Origin: Gracilaria gracilis
Lineage: Eukaryota > Rhodophyta > Florideophyceae > Gracilariales > Gracilariaceae
Assembly: GCA_030374805.1 (NCBI GenBank)
Contig: JARGSG010000015.1
Location: 248,001 to 312,000 of the forward strand
Direction of reading: 5' to 3'
Length of the DNA: 64,000 nt
Of this stretch, positions 26,740 to 36,965 are shown in pieces. The position numbers and the translations under genes are program-made. The notes under the pieces were generated by a model. The model searched no databases, was not told the origin of the DNA, and worked only from the letters and a program-made list of their open reading frames with translations. How positions within the stretch are numbered: the stretch's first letter is position 1; each line of letters begins with the position of its first letter.

Positions 26740-29097
26740 TCATTTTGCTTCGTACCAAGACTTTGCACATTTTGCATCCACAGTCAACTCAACTCGAAGA
26801 TTAATATCCAAAGGGTTCCTCATTTTCTTAACTACGATTGGCAGAGCGATGTCAGCTGATTCTTCCGGACCTTCAAGAATAATTTCGTCATGAACTTGAA
26901 GAATTATCTTCCAACCCAAAGCTCTTAGAATTCGATCTCGATGCAGTTTAAGCATCGCACCCATAACCAGATCCGCCGCAGACCCCTGCAGCGGGGCATT
27001 AATTGCAGCTCGTTGCGCGTGGAATCGCTCATGTGGTTTTACGGACACTATGTCTGGTAGACGTCTCCTCCTGCCAAGCATTGTTTCGACAAAGTGGTGT
27101 TGCTGGAGAAATTTCTTACACTGCCGCTGCCACGTTCGTACCTCCTGACGCTCTTTGTACCATAAGTTCAGTGTTTCCGCTGCTTCCTCTTCAGTTGTAT
27201 TCCAATCCCTCGCAAGGCCAACAATTGTCTTTCCATACGCAATTGAAAAGTTCAATGTCTTTGCTTTTCTTCTTTCAGTGGGAAACATATCCTTTAGCAG
27301 AGGTATATCACTGCTGTTCTCATCACCTTCTTCTCGTTCGAGGATACAATCCCCGCGTGCGACTGCCGCCTTTACGTTGTCGAACATGGTCAACGCAGTT
27401 CGAGAATGAAAGTCTCCACCAGCTTCGAACGCTTCAATCATGGACTTGCAGTTAGTGATATGAGCTAGCAAACGTAACTCTAGTTGACCATAATCGGCCA
27501 CAATAAGAGATTTTCCGTTTTCGGGGACAAAGGCTTTGCGAATTTTGTACCGATCCTTTTCTAACGCAGGCTGGTTCTGCAAATTCGGTCGCCGTGAGGA
27601 AAGTCGCCCTGTCTCGGTATTCAAGTTCAGAGACGCGTGGATTCGCCCATCTTTCCCGGGCCACTGTTGAAGTGGGAGTATAAAACTTGACATTAGGCTT
27701 GAAACTGAAGTGGCATTGGTCAGGTCTTCAATGGCTTCGACGAGCTCGTTATTATCGCTAACATCTTTCTTGGACATCTTCTTTGCCAACTTCTTCATTG
27801 CCTTTGCAGAAACGCTTGGCCATCCCTTAGCAGTATATTCATCCGGCTTCTTCCCCAAGCCATGCAATACAACATCACACTTCACTTTCTTCTTTGTGTT
27901 TGGTTCTGTATAGATCTTGAACAGCTCTTGTCCCCTCTCAGACTCGCTTTGCTGCAGTTCTTTTAGGTACCTTTCTCTCAGTTCCCCCGTCAATTCCAGA
28001 TTGAACGACTTCCGACGCGGCATGCTTTCTTTCTTGTCAAATTTGTTCGTGCATGGGGCAAAGAAGAGCTGTTGCTTCTGAAGGTCAGAATGAACATTCA
28101 TGTACTTCGCATCTGGGGAATGCTTTTGTGCCCAGCTTCTAAACCTGTCTTCATACGCCAGCTGTTCACCCCGCGCATGAACTGCGGCCTCTTTCAACCA
28201 GTCAGTGTCAACTTTGAACCCCATACTTTCCATATCTGTAAGAAGCTCGCCAAATGGAACAAGCAAGCTAGTATACAATTCATAAAGACTGTTATACCGT
28301 TCCACGATTTCCGGGACGCTATTGCTGCCATGAATATCCATGTTCTGCAGCTCGTTCTTCAGTCGATGACACAAGCGGTGCGTGAGCTCTGCGTCCATCG
28401 ACGCATAGTCGATCCATTCATCTCTCATTTCCGGACTGTCATGTATGCTGAGAGTGTTCAGTGCAGCTTTCTTGCCATCAAGCAAGCCAAAACGTTCGGA
28501 CATGCTGACCTTCCGCATATCAGATTCCAGGAAATGCTTGCACAGGTGCTCCAATGAGTACTTTTGAAGTGAAGAGTCAACAAGTCTGGCCATGTGCATG
28601 GTATCGCCAGCAAAGCCACGAGGAGTAATTCCATGATTACCCAAAACGTGTCTGTCGAAAGAGTAATTATGCCACACTTTCGGTGTGTTCTCACTTTCAA
28701 AATAAGGACGCAGCGCATGGAGCACTCCTGGTTTCATACAATCAACAAACAGTCTTGGCCCCGTTCCAAAATCAACATGATGACCTGCATACGCCGTGGC
28801 ACACAGAACACGCCCATTGCCAACAGGGGTCTGCTTCGAGGGGTCAACTCCCGTAGTTTCAGTATCCCACGCTACAAAGGTATCATGCGGGAGCGCGAAG
28901 AGTTTAGAGACAACTCTAGCCGCTGTCCGCAGATCCTGCACAACAGTTACATGCTCTGGTGGTGGTGGTGCGTGTGGTGTGACGTACGGCGTATATCGCG
29001 GCGGAGATATAGGGAGCGTAGCGGCCGACTGCGCGTGCGTGAGACGGCGAGAAGGCAGACGAGTTCCAAGGCGCAGCGGGAGAGCAAGACCGGGCAT
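26740..29097 (-). CDS. POP: organellar DNA polymerase I (plant/protist POP type)
   Basis: A 785-residue family A polymerase with proofreading. Residues 1-45 are basic and Ser/Pro-rich, a likely mitochondrial or plastid targeting peptide. The exonuclease motifs are intact: WDTETTG (D78, E80), NYSFDRH (D148), YASMD (Y231, D235). The polymerase motifs are intact: VADYGQLELR (D535), RRKAKTLNFSIAYG (R609, K613, F617, Y621), QVHDE (H736, D737, E738). The TGRLSSRRPNLQNQP primer-template segment is also present. POPs replicate plastid and mitochondrial DNA in plants, red algae and many protists. An E2F-like site lies about 100 bp upstream. It follows a degenerate paralogue on the same strand, 343 bp away. 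Confidence 0.96.
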   Translation of the reverse strand: MPGLALPLRLGTRLPSRRLTHAQSAATLPISPPRYTPYVTPHAPPPPEHVTVVQDLRTAARVVSKLFALPHDTFVAWDTETTGVDPSKQTPVGNGRVLCATAYAGHHVDFGTGPRLFVDCMKPGVLHALRPYFESENTPKVWHNYSFDRHVLGNHGITPRGFAGDTMHMARLVDSSLQKYSLEHLCKHFLESDMRKVSMSERFGLLDGKKAALNTLSIHDSPEMRDEWIDYASMDAELTHRLCHRLKNELQNMDIHGSNSVPEIVERYNSLYELYTSLLVPFGELLTDMESMGFKVDTDWLKEAAVHARGEQLAYEDRFRSWAQKHSPDAKYMNVHSDLQKQQLFFAPCTNKFDKKESMPRRKSFNLELTGELRERYLKELQQSESERGQELFKIYTEPNTKKKVKCDVVLHGLGKKPDEYTAKGWPSVSAKAMKKLAKKMSKKDVSDNNELVEAIEDLTNATSVSSLMSSFILPLQQWPGKDGRIHASLNLNTETGRLSSRRPNLQNQPALEKDRYKIRKAFVPENGKSLIVADYGQLELRLLAHITNCKSMIEAFEAGGDFHSRTALTMFDNVKAAVARGDCILEREEGDENSSDIPLLKDMFPTERRKAKTLNFSIAYGKTIVGLARDWNTTEEEAAETLNLWYKERQEVRTWQRQCKKFLQQHHFVETMLGRRRRLPDIVSVKPHERFHAQRAAINAPLQGSAADLVMGAMLKLHRDRILRALGWKIILQVHDEIILEGPEESADIALPIVVKKMRNPLDINLRVELTVDAKCAKSWYEAK

Positions 29098-29440
29098 CGC
29101 GCCGGCTGGTCCATCGGCGGCGACGGCGTCGGACAGCCATGTGCGGGGCCGGCGCGCAAATCACCTGGCCGGAAACTTTCGCTTCGTGGCCACGTTGCGC
29201 CAAACAGCGGCGCCACAATTGATACAGCCAATCAGCGCGATGCAAGGCTCAAGGCCCGTTCTTCTGTTGATCACAAGATCCCGCATCGTTCTTCTACAAC
29301 AGCTTGCTGTTGTCCATGAACCAAACATGAACCGGTCTTGTGAAAGGTTTATGAGCTTCGAGAGAGACAACCCAACGAATCAAACATGGACGAAACCTGA
29401 GACTACTGCAAAGGCCGCAGCAAAGCTCCGTGATTGTTGT
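29098..29440 (-). promoter_or_regulatory. promoter of the POP gene with E2F-like site and CCAAT box
   Basis: GCGCCAAA at 29197-29204 is the reverse of TTTGGCGC, an exact E2F consensus, and CCAAT lies at 29228-29232. The stretch also holds the 3' end of the upstream paralogue. No gene of its own. Confidence 0.45.
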
Positions 29441-31609
29441 TTATGACAGTGTCTCCATCGCTCGGAAATTCTCACCACGAAGAACTTTGAGCTGATGCAA
29501 GGCGCTTTCGATTATGGGGGCGCCGTCATTGAATGAAGTCAGTGTGTCTACGACAGCAGCGCTGGCCTCTTCAGCTGACCAGCTCGGCCCATGTAGCACA
29601 ATCCTATCATCATTAGCAAGCGCCACTTGCCATCTCAACGCATTGATTCTTTCGCTCTCAACCAGTTTCAACACGCTCTGCATCATGAAATCTCCAGCCG
29701 AACCCTCGATTGCAAACGTCATTCCCTCATTCACAGAAAACGTGCCTCGCTTCCCCCTCCCGATTTTCAATGCCCGCTGCCGTCCCCGTATCGTCTCCGC
29801 TACCTTTCGATCTCTCATTCGCGATTCCTCCTGTTCACACCATGATCGAACTACAGGATGCACTTGAAACCATCCTTGTACAAGTTGCAAAGCCCGAGCC
29901 TGATCACATTTCATGACTTTCTTAACAATCTCTATTCGCGGCCCCTTACTCATGCAGGTGTCAAGCATCTTTGCCATGAGAAACTTTTCTGGGAATGCGT
30001 TTTCAACCGTTACGCCTTCTCCTCTCAAAACACAGCTGCCGTCATAAAGAGCATTGGAAATTTCTTTCGAGAATTCTTTTGCGAGGTAAGCGTGAGCCGC
30101 ATCCTTCAGTCGCAGCCTTTTTTTCAGACGCTCACAACCAGAAAGATCTGCTAAGGCACACAGACTCAAATTTTCGAAGTCAAGAAGAAGCAACTCATGG
30201 TCTTTTTTGGCCCGAAGCAGCTCAAGAACATTGGAGGAAACATTTGTTTGCAGTCTACCTCGCTCAAAATCGACTGTGATCCTCGGCCTTATTTGTCTGT
30301 CAGAATCCACAACTTGCTCCACTCTCTTTTCGAAGTTTTGTGATGCTAACTTTGCTGCTTTAGCATTCAACAATCCATTGATGGCAGAACATGCCTCTCT
30401 TAGCTCTTCATCCTCTGATGAGCTAAACGTCGCGAGCAAGGTCTGCAAAGCAGGAATACTCACCGACGGCACACCATTGGATGCGTGCTTCTGAGCTACC
30501 AATCCAGCCCCTCTTATCGATACTTTCCTTTTCCTTGCCCGACTTCTCTTACTGTCTGAAGTGGTGTCATGTCTTCCAGCTATTCGTTGGCGACCGGCAA
30601 AAACCTTCTCTGTTGGGATTTTTTCGTTCATGTTGTATTTGTTCTGATATGGGGCGAAAAGCAAGTGTCGTAGCATTGGAGAAGACATTTCTACTTGCGA
30701 CACTTCGTCGCAGTATTGTACAGCCCACCTTTCGAAAATAGATTGCTGTGACATTCGATCGTACTCGAAACGCGTCAGGACGTCGCTAAGCGTATCTTCA
30801 TTGAGAAAAAGTCTTTGCTTTCCAATTCTGCCCAAGCTCTGATCAATCAGAGCATAAAACTGCTCATACGCTTCAAAACTGTTGTTTGCTTCAGCTGATA
30901 TCGCGCCTTTCTTCAGCATTTTCTTTTTCATTCTCTGATAGATGTGGAAAACTGCATGTGCATCAGCACATGCAGGAGAAATCCATTCGTCACTAGAAAG
31001 TGCTACTTCACTGGACGGTGTCTCCCAAGGGCGGTCATGACCACTGAAAAAGGCCTCTCGTTTGCTTGTCGTACGCTTATCCAGAATGCTTTTCACGTAA
31101 GCGTCGAAGCCCTTTTCCTTTAAACCTGACATCCGGATCATCGTTTGAACGTCATGAATGTATCCACTTGCCTGTATATCCCTGCTTTGCAAATGACGAG
31201 AAAAGTGGTTTCTGTCGAAGCATATCAACTTTGTCCCCTCGTCTCGAAAATACTCACGCATGAGTTCCCATACTGCAGTTTCATGTCTTGAAGAGGGACA
31301 TATGAATGTCCATGTGCCATTCTGCAATGTATCTCCCGTATAACCGCATAAGGTTACCATAGCCGATGATGTTCTGGGAAGCAATGCCTGAGAGCTCCAT
31401 GCCACTGGTGTGCCTTCGGGCAAGGAAAGTAAAGCCTCGATTGCCTTTGAAGCGGTTCTTACATCATCCACAATTGAAATCTGTCGATGAAGCCCATCAA
31501 TGCCGCTCCTTTCTTGAGGCGTTGCTAGAGCTGTAGACGTGACCGTCTTTCGAAAGAAAGAAATGCGTTTGCGCAGACCAGCCCACGTCCTGAGACGCAA
31601 GATCGACAT
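29441..31609 (-). CDS. degenerate POP-like family A DNA polymerase paralogue
   Basis: A 722-residue intact frame that aligns with the neighbouring POP along most of its length, including VAW (71), RHL (139), EWI (210), FAPYQNKYNMNEKIP (318), GRL (452), EGSAGD (636) and LHGP. It starts with a basic, Arg/Ser/Thr-rich segment that looks like a mitochondrial presequence. All three exonuclease motifs are spoiled: WSSQ for WDTE, FSRH for FDRH, SPACAD for DYASMD. In the polymerase domain the two metal Asp remain (D477, D668), but the O-helix residues are lost (Phe to T551, Tyr to K555, Arg to F543; Lys kept as K547), motif C reads NDDR for VHDE, and RRPNLQNQP is absent. Both genes share strand and spacing of a tandem duplication. 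It is most likely non-catalytic or very altered; an accessory role beside POP is an inference. Confidence 0.88.
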   Translation of the reverse strand: MSILRLRTWAGLRKRISFFRKTVTSTALATPQERSGIDGLHRQISIVDDVRTASKAIEALLSLPEGTPVAWSSQALLPRTSSAMVTLCGYTGDTLQNGTWTFICPSSRHETAVWELMREYFRDEGTKLICFDRNHFSRHLQSRDIQASGYIHDVQTMIRMSGLKEKGFDAYVKSILDKRTTSKREAFFSGHDRPWETPSSEVALSSDEWISPACADAHAVFHIYQRMKKKMLKKGAISAEANNSFEAYEQFYALIDQSLGRIGKQRLFLNEDTLSDVLTRFEYDRMSQQSIFERWAVQYCDEVSQVEMSSPMLRHLLFAPYQNKYNMNEKIPTEKVFAGRQRIAGRHDTTSDSKRSRARKRKVSIRGAGLVAQKHASNGVPSVSIPALQTLLATFSSSEDEELREACSAINGLLNAKAAKLASQNFEKRVEQVVDSDRQIRPRITVDFERGRLQTNVSSNVLELLRAKKDHELLLLDFENLSLCALADLSGCERLKKRLRLKDAAHAYLAKEFSKEISNALYDGSCVLRGEGVTVENAFPEKFLMAKMLDTCMSKGPRIEIVKKVMKCDQARALQLVQGWFQVHPVVRSWCEQEESRMRDRKVAETIRGRQRALKIGRGKRGTFSVNEGMTFAIEGSAGDFMMQSVLKLVESERINALRWQVALANDDRIVLHGPSWSAEEASAAVVDTLTSFNDGAPIIESALHQLKVLRGENFRAMETLS

Positions 31610-33149
31610 TCCAATGATCTCAAGCAGAAAGAAAGAGTAGTCACGCCGAAGATGTTGTCAAGAAAGAGAGGGGAGAAGGGGAGAACAGCTGAAGTTCTCA
31701 TAGATGACGCAGACGCGGAAGCGTAAATGGCCGCAGTATGGGGGCGGGGGATCAAGTTCGGGATCGAACAATCAGTAGATATATGGGATATCACACGAAT
31801 TGACTCTTTTTCGAGTAATACTGTACTGTATTATTATTATTCCGCATGCCAATACATCTCTCTCCCGTTTTATTAGCACACAAGTTTAACTAAAACTTGA
31901 TGCGGAACGCTTTTGTTGGAAGAAGCGTTCCCCCACTAGAAAGGCCAACATCTGTTCATATATATCTGAATAAGCATGGACGAGTAGAGTTCTAGCTGGC
32001 TTTGCCTCCCTTCATCTTGACCACAATACGTGCCTAGAGTGCTAAACACCAACGCTTCCGCAGATCTTCTGTATAATATCATGAGCCTCGAAATGTTTGT
32101 ACAGTAGTACTGCCTATAACTTATTGCATACGGTGTATTGGGAGCCACCCGCCTGTTCTTTTGCTCACGGTGCCCTTTGTTTCACCTTCTTCCCTACAGA
32201 TAATTATAGATTGGTTCTTCTTAGAGTATATGATTAGAGTATAGACTGTGAAGGGTACCCAAAGGAGACCCAAATGGGGGCAAAGACTGTCAAGGATTTG
32301 ATTCAAGTCTTGAATTTCAAGAAGCAATACTCTGTACAAAAATCTTTACCTTTTTGCGGAATGAGGACGTCCTTCAACAGTAGTTCTTCGCTTCTTCAGA
32401 AATAAGAGACCAGAATCCATATTGAAGAAGAAGTGTTAACATCAGGTGCAATAGAATAAGAAAACCGCGACATAGCACTTCATACATTGCTAGCATTTCC
32501 GAAAGATGTTGCTAACACCGATTGCTGATGTACTTTTCTGCACTTCATACTGCTATAAAGCTGCTGGGCCTTCTCAAGATTGGATATACTGTACTAGATT
32601 GAAAAACAACGAGTGTGATAAAAGGGTCGCGAACCACATTAAAAAGATGAAGAAAGCTCTTTCTAAAGAGTGAGAGAGAGAGAAGACAGATCCCCCGGAA
32701 ACCTTGTATTTATATTGATATTCATCGAGAATGCTGTCCGAGAATAGATATATGTTTCAAGGGATCTAACACTTCCAAGAAAAGATGAAATTCTTGTGCT
32801 ATGACTGGTTCTAAGAATATCATCCCTGGATTTACAGGCGGGAAGATATAAACTGCTGCGAACAATAGAGAAGTGTAGCGAAAGGCTCCAGCAGGAAGCC
32901 AGTTTTGCATGTCCAGGGTAGCCCCGGCTTCAAAACATTAGCAAGGAGGATGGCTTTCTGTTCCCCAAGAGATTAACGACATGATAGTCGAAGAAATGTC
33001 TTTCCGTGATATGGAAAGCGGGGTTCACGCGAACAAATTGAGTTTCATATTCAGTAGCAATCATGTAATTCTGGCGCATCGTTTGTGACTTTATTCTTTC
33101 TGTTAGGGTCCTACTACAGAAACGAAAGACAGCGTATACACAACATAAT
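31610..33149. other. 1.5-kb gene-free stretch with retroelement remains
   Basis: Contains copy C of the hairpin insertion near 31857-31950 and a second (GA)n run near 32668. Frames here are short and featureless. AT-rich and probably decayed repeats; nothing else recognised. Confidence 0.4.
31857..31950 (-). mobile_element. short retroelement 3'-end insertion (copy C)
   Basis: Minus-strand sense. Hairpin arms GAACGCTT (31905-31912) and AAGCGTTC (31923-31930), the flanking box CCACTAGAAAGGCCAACA on the plus strand (31933-31950), and a short CTCTCTC tail at 31857-31864. The hairpin and box match the LINE fragment tail at 21260-21310. A target duplication is not clear: ACATCT occurs on both sides (near 31853 and 31949) but overlaps the element ends. 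Confidence 0.6.
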
Positions 33150-34075
33150 TTATGTCCCGATGCGTTTGGCCTCTTCAGCAGCCAAAGCTTTCCTCTTCTT
33201 TTCGGACTTGTGGTTGGACTTGATGCCCATAATACCACCGCCCCATCTCTTGCGCACGTCCTCATAACGCTCAGCAAAGCTTGAGTTACAACTTTCAATG
33301 ATCTTAGTGAGCTCTGCCTTGTCTTCAGGACGAACCTGAGTGAAGGCAACAGCGGTAGCAGTCTTCATGTGAATCGCAGTTCCCAAACGAGCAGAGCTAC
33401 GAATGATGCAGTATGGGACATCCATTTTGCGACAAAGGGCCGGAAGCCACACAATGAGTTCAATAGGATCAACATCATGAGCCATCACAACAAGAGAGGC
33501 CTTCTTCTGCTCAACAAGTTCAGTGACATGGTTGATACCAAACTTCAAACAGATCGGCTTCTTCGTGCGAGTGGCATCACGGCCGGCTTCGCTAGCTTCA
33601 CCGAGTTCAGCCAAACGTTGCGCCTTCTGAATGGAGGTCTCCGGCTTGTACTTCGACATGAGCTTGAACAACGAACTAGTGGTTGAAGCGTCCATTGGCA
33701 AACGGAACTGGTTCAATGCCGGCGGGACCTTGAGGCGGACCAAAAGAATCTTACGCTGGCGCTGAAGTCGGACATACTTCGGCCACTTGACGTATCGACC
33801 CAAATTGACGCGGCTTGGCAACACATCTTGTCCAATACCGAAGTTCTTCGGGCGTTTCTCAAAGAGAGGATTCTTCGGCTTCTTGACCACCACCTGCTTG
33901 GCTGCAAGTGGTGGTGGCGCTGGTGTACGTCCTTTTCCCCTGCTCTTACCCTGTGGTATTGATAGAATAGCAGGCACATCGGTCAGATAAACGGTTCGCG
34001 TAGATTGGCAAACGGTTCGCCCGAGGAATTCTTATCATCGGATACAGGATCTGCGACTTGCAATGGACTTACCAT
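33150..34075 (-). CDS. RPL7A: 60S ribosomal protein eL8 (L7a), intron directly after the start codon
   Basis: Exon 1 is the ATG alone at 34073-34075, followed at once by GTAAGT; the intron (33951-34072, 122 bp) ends in CACAG, and exon 2 (33150-33950) continues [10 protein letters not shown]. The product has 267 residues with the eL8 signatures [54 protein letters not shown] and [11 protein letters not shown]. eL8 is an L7Ae-type RNA-binding protein of the large subunit. Without this intron model the frame would need a GTG start and an odd hydrophobic leader, so the model is well supported. An intron at or next to the start codon is a common pattern in ribosomal protein genes. Confidence 0.93.
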
Positions 34076-34454
34076 GTTGAGATCAAGGCGCGAAGATTTT
34101 GACAAGAGTGCAGGGCGCGGTCAACGCGATTATGGAAGACGGCGATGATGGGCGGATGTTGTCTGGCTGCAATGGTTGATTTGCTCATGCAGGTCGCCGT
34201 CGACGCCAACATGATCAGATTTTGGATCACAAAACGAAGTTGTGATCCATTCAAGGTGTGCCAAATTACTAAAAGGCGAAATTAATTTCGTATTATCACC
34301 AAGGGTATCTATCCAGAGTTGATGAAGATGGGGGATGCATTTTCACAGATGCACAAGGAAGTCCTGAGCTTCTGTCGCTTAGTGCATCGATCAAAGACCG
34401 AGCACGCTATCTGAGTTCAACCTATCGTCTCTTTCTGTTGCGTGAAGGATCAAG
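34076..34454. other. divergent promoter between eL8 and COQ7
   Basis: No gene. Holds the 5' UTR and promoter of both. I see no distinctive motif. Confidence 0.35.
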
Positions 34455-35114
34455 ATGTTGTTGACCGTCTCCCGCAGAGCAAGAAACGTGCAAAATCTGT
34501 CCTCTATTCGACTTCTTTGCTCTTCAGCAGGTCTTGATGAGGAGAAGCCGGGGCATTCGCCAGCCAAGTCTCAGTCGCCGTTTCTCACAGATCCCCGGAA
34601 GAAGAAAATAATAGACCGCATGCTTCGTGTGGATCACGCTGGCGAAATTGGTGCACGACAGATTTACGCAGGGCAGCTGGCGGTGTTTCGAAACACACCA
34701 GTTGGTCATGTGATTAAGGAGATGGCCGAACAAGAGCAGAAGCATCTAGACGCATTTGATAAGCTCATAAAGAATCGACGTGTTCGTCCCACCGCAATGC
34801 TACCCATTTGGAATGTTGCGGGCTATGCGTTAGGTCTTGGTACTGCTCTACTTGGCAAAGAAGCTGCTATGGCATGCACTGTGGCCGTAGAGGAGGTGAT
34901 TGCCGAGCATTACAATGACCAAGTCAGAGCACTTCTGAAATGGGATGACGAAGGAGCACTTCGTGACATGTTCCGAGAATTTCGAGATGACGAACTCGAA
35001 CACAAGGACACTGGAATACAATATGACGCCGAGAAGGCTCCATTCTATCGGGCACTGAGCGATTTTATCCAAGCAGGATGTCGCGCGGCCATAACGATAA
35101 CGGAGCGAGTATAA
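34455..35114 (+). CDS. COQ7: COQ7, demethoxyubiquinone hydroxylase
   Basis: A 219-residue protein with a mitochondrial presequence (MLLTVSRRARNVQNLSSIRLL) and the COQ7 di-iron domain: MLRVDHAGEIGARQIYAGQL, EQEQKHLDAF (ExxH), VEEVIAEHYNDQ (ExxxxxxH) and FRDDELEHKDTG (ExxH). These supply the Glu and His ligands of the ferritin-like di-iron centre. The enzyme hydroxylates 5-demethoxyubiquinone in ubiquinone synthesis on the inner membrane. Length matches the human protein (217). Land plants are known to lack COQ7, so its presence here is informative. Intronless. Confidence 0.96.
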   Translation: MLLTVSRRARNVQNLSSIRLLCSSAGLDEEKPGHSPAKSQSPFLTDPRKKKIIDRMLRVDHAGEIGARQIYAGQLAVFRNTPVGHVIKEMAEQEQKHLDAFDKLIKNRRVRPTAMLPIWNVAGYALGLGTALLGKEAAMACTVAVEEVIAEHYNDQVRALLKWDDEGALRDMFREFRDDELEHKDTGIQYDAEKAPFYRALSDFIQAGCRAAITITERV

Positions 35115-35219
35115 TGACAAGGAAGAGAAGCCCAATTTTCTTCTTTACGGTGCATAGTTCCCACACAATGCCTATCGTGCGTTTGGCATTCGTTCTACAT
35201 GTCTATTATATCTATACAT

Positions 35220-36965
35220 TTAATAGCTGAAGCCAAACTGCGCAAGTGCATCCAAACTGCCCTGCGCCATTTCTGCCACCGATTCATTCTCGTCTGCAAT
35301 GAGCAACCGCGCAAGCGCAGCGCTTTGTTCACAATGAATGCCTCGTAACGCGGCAGCGATACGATACCGAACCGATTGGTCGGTGTCGTGAGCACGAATA
35401 AGTTCCTCAAAACGCTTCAAAGCTTTTCGCGAACCCAGAAATCCAAGAGCCGTAACTACGTGTCGATGAATCACAGTGTCCTGTGGAGGACGCATATCTT
35501 TCACGCCGCCGGGGCTCAGGCTGCGTATAAGGATTCCTTCCACTTCTTCATTTCCTTTCCCGATTGTACCAAGAGTGATCGCAGCACTAACCCTCACCAG
35601 CCAGTGTGAATCGTTCTGAAAAGTTTGAATAGATGCCTCTACTGCTGCAGGGCCTCCACCGAGATCTAGAAGGGCATCACAGCAAGCACTTCTTACATTT
35701 TGATCTGGGTCATTCTTCAGTATGCTTATCACTCGTTCAAGCTCACCGCCCTTCGCAAGTAAACCGACGCATACCGCACGCAATCGTTCTGTAGATATTT
35801 TTGGGTCGAAAACGTTGCACGAGAGTGCAGCCTCCGCGGCCAGATGTCCATCAAATTTCCTGAGGTGAATCGCAGCCATTACTTGTGCCAGAGGGCTTCC
35901 AGCTTTTAGATCACCTACTAGCTTCTCATATGCTTCCATATCGTTGGACGACTCTGAGCCGGGGACGTTCTTGAACGCAGACGGGTGAATGTATTCCTTG
36001 TCGAAGGAGCGCTCCAGACGTCTACGCAATGCATCTGAAGCGGATTCAACGGCTGACCCAGACTCATTGCCATTTATCAAATTGCTAACTTCTGCTTCAA
36101 TTAGTTCTTCATCTGTTCTCGTTTCTTCTTTCACTGGATTCCCACATCCAAAACCTTTCAACCCTTCGTCAGCAGCTTCTCGAACAGCAAACGATTGATC
36201 CTTGCTCAGAGTTCGCAAGGCATCAATCACTGACGGTTCGTTCTTGGCTTTTGTAATGCATCCAAGTGCATGTGCCAGTCGTTGCCTCGTCATCATGTCC
36301 CCACTTCCCAAAAACTTAAGAAGTTCTGGGATTGAAGTTGGATCTCCGATATCTCCTAGAGCACCGACCGTCGCTTGAACAAGGAGATCATTGTCGGAAG
36401 CGAGCCATTTATGCAAAATTGGCACGGCTCTTTTGTCGCGCTGACCTCCCAAGGAGGCGAGGCAGCTGAATTGAACTTGCCATTCTGTATCCTCTATTAG
36501 CGCGCGGGTAAGAGCATCAAACAAAACGGATTTCGCTGTTGGAGACAATTCCGTAGCGTATCCCATGGCGGCACCTGCTGCCGCACGCACAGCGTAGTCT
36601 TCGTCTGTGGCCAGAAGTTCAGCCATAATGCGCACAGCTTCCATGGCCACGTTATCATCCTCAAACGAGAGTTGACCGATGGATATGGCAGCCGTTGACC
36701 GAATAAACTCGTTCTCTGCAGTCTGCACGCAGAGTTGTAACAACTCAAGAGCTACTCGCGTTGGTAGTTGACGCACTAGAAGAAGGCCTTTTTGCTGGTC
36801 TGATTTTCCCTTGGAGGTGATTAAAGCCCTAACTTCTGCAGGACGAGGAGGTTTTGGCAGCTCAGCGCAACTACGCGGAAAGATGCGTTTTGGGCGATGT
36901 GGGCTCACCCACGGCCTTCGTGAGTTAGTCAAGCCCCACCGAATTGGAGAAACAAACGCAGCCAT
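35220..36965 (-). CDS. plastid HEAT-repeat protein of phycobilisome-lyase type
   Basis: A 581-residue protein built of HEAT-like repeats of the PBS-lyase kind (VRAAAGAAMGYA, VQATVGALGDIGDPTSIPELLKFL, VREAADEGLKGF, VRSACCDALLDLGG, VRVSAAITLGTIG, VRYRIAAALRGI), in two blocks split by an acidic linker (about residues 280-340). The N-terminus MAAFVSPIRWGLTNSRRPW resembles a red algal plastid transit peptide with Phe near the start. Cyanobacterial relatives include NblB-like proteins of phycobilisome turnover and bilin-lyase subunits. It lacks the specific residues that would mark it as CpcE or CpcF, so the exact role is open. COQ7 converges on it. Confidence 0.75.
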   Translation of the reverse strand: MAAFVSPIRWGLTNSRRPWVSPHRPKRIFPRSCAELPKPPRPAEVRALITSKGKSDQQKGLLLVRQLPTRVALELLQLCVQTAENEFIRSTAAISIGQLSFEDDNVAMEAVRIMAELLATDEDYAVRAAAGAAMGYATELSPTAKSVLFDALTRALIEDTEWQVQFSCLASLGGQRDKRAVPILHKWLASDNDLLVQATVGALGDIGDPTSIPELLKFLGSGDMMTRQRLAHALGCITKAKNEPSVIDALRTLSKDQSFAVREAADEGLKGFGCGNPVKEETRTDEELIEAEVSNLINGNESGSAVESASDALRRRLERSFDKEYIHPSAFKNVPGSESSNDMEAYEKLVGDLKAGSPLAQVMAAIHLRKFDGHLAAEAALSCNVFDPKISTERLRAVCVGLLAKGGELERVISILKNDPDQNVRSACCDALLDLGGGPAAVEASIQTFQNDSHWLVRVSAAITLGTIGKGNEEVEGILIRSLSPGGVKDMRPPQDTVIHRHVVTALGFLGSRKALKRFEELIRAHDTDQSVRYRIAAALRGIHCEQSAALARLLIADENESVAEMAQGSLDALAQFGFSY

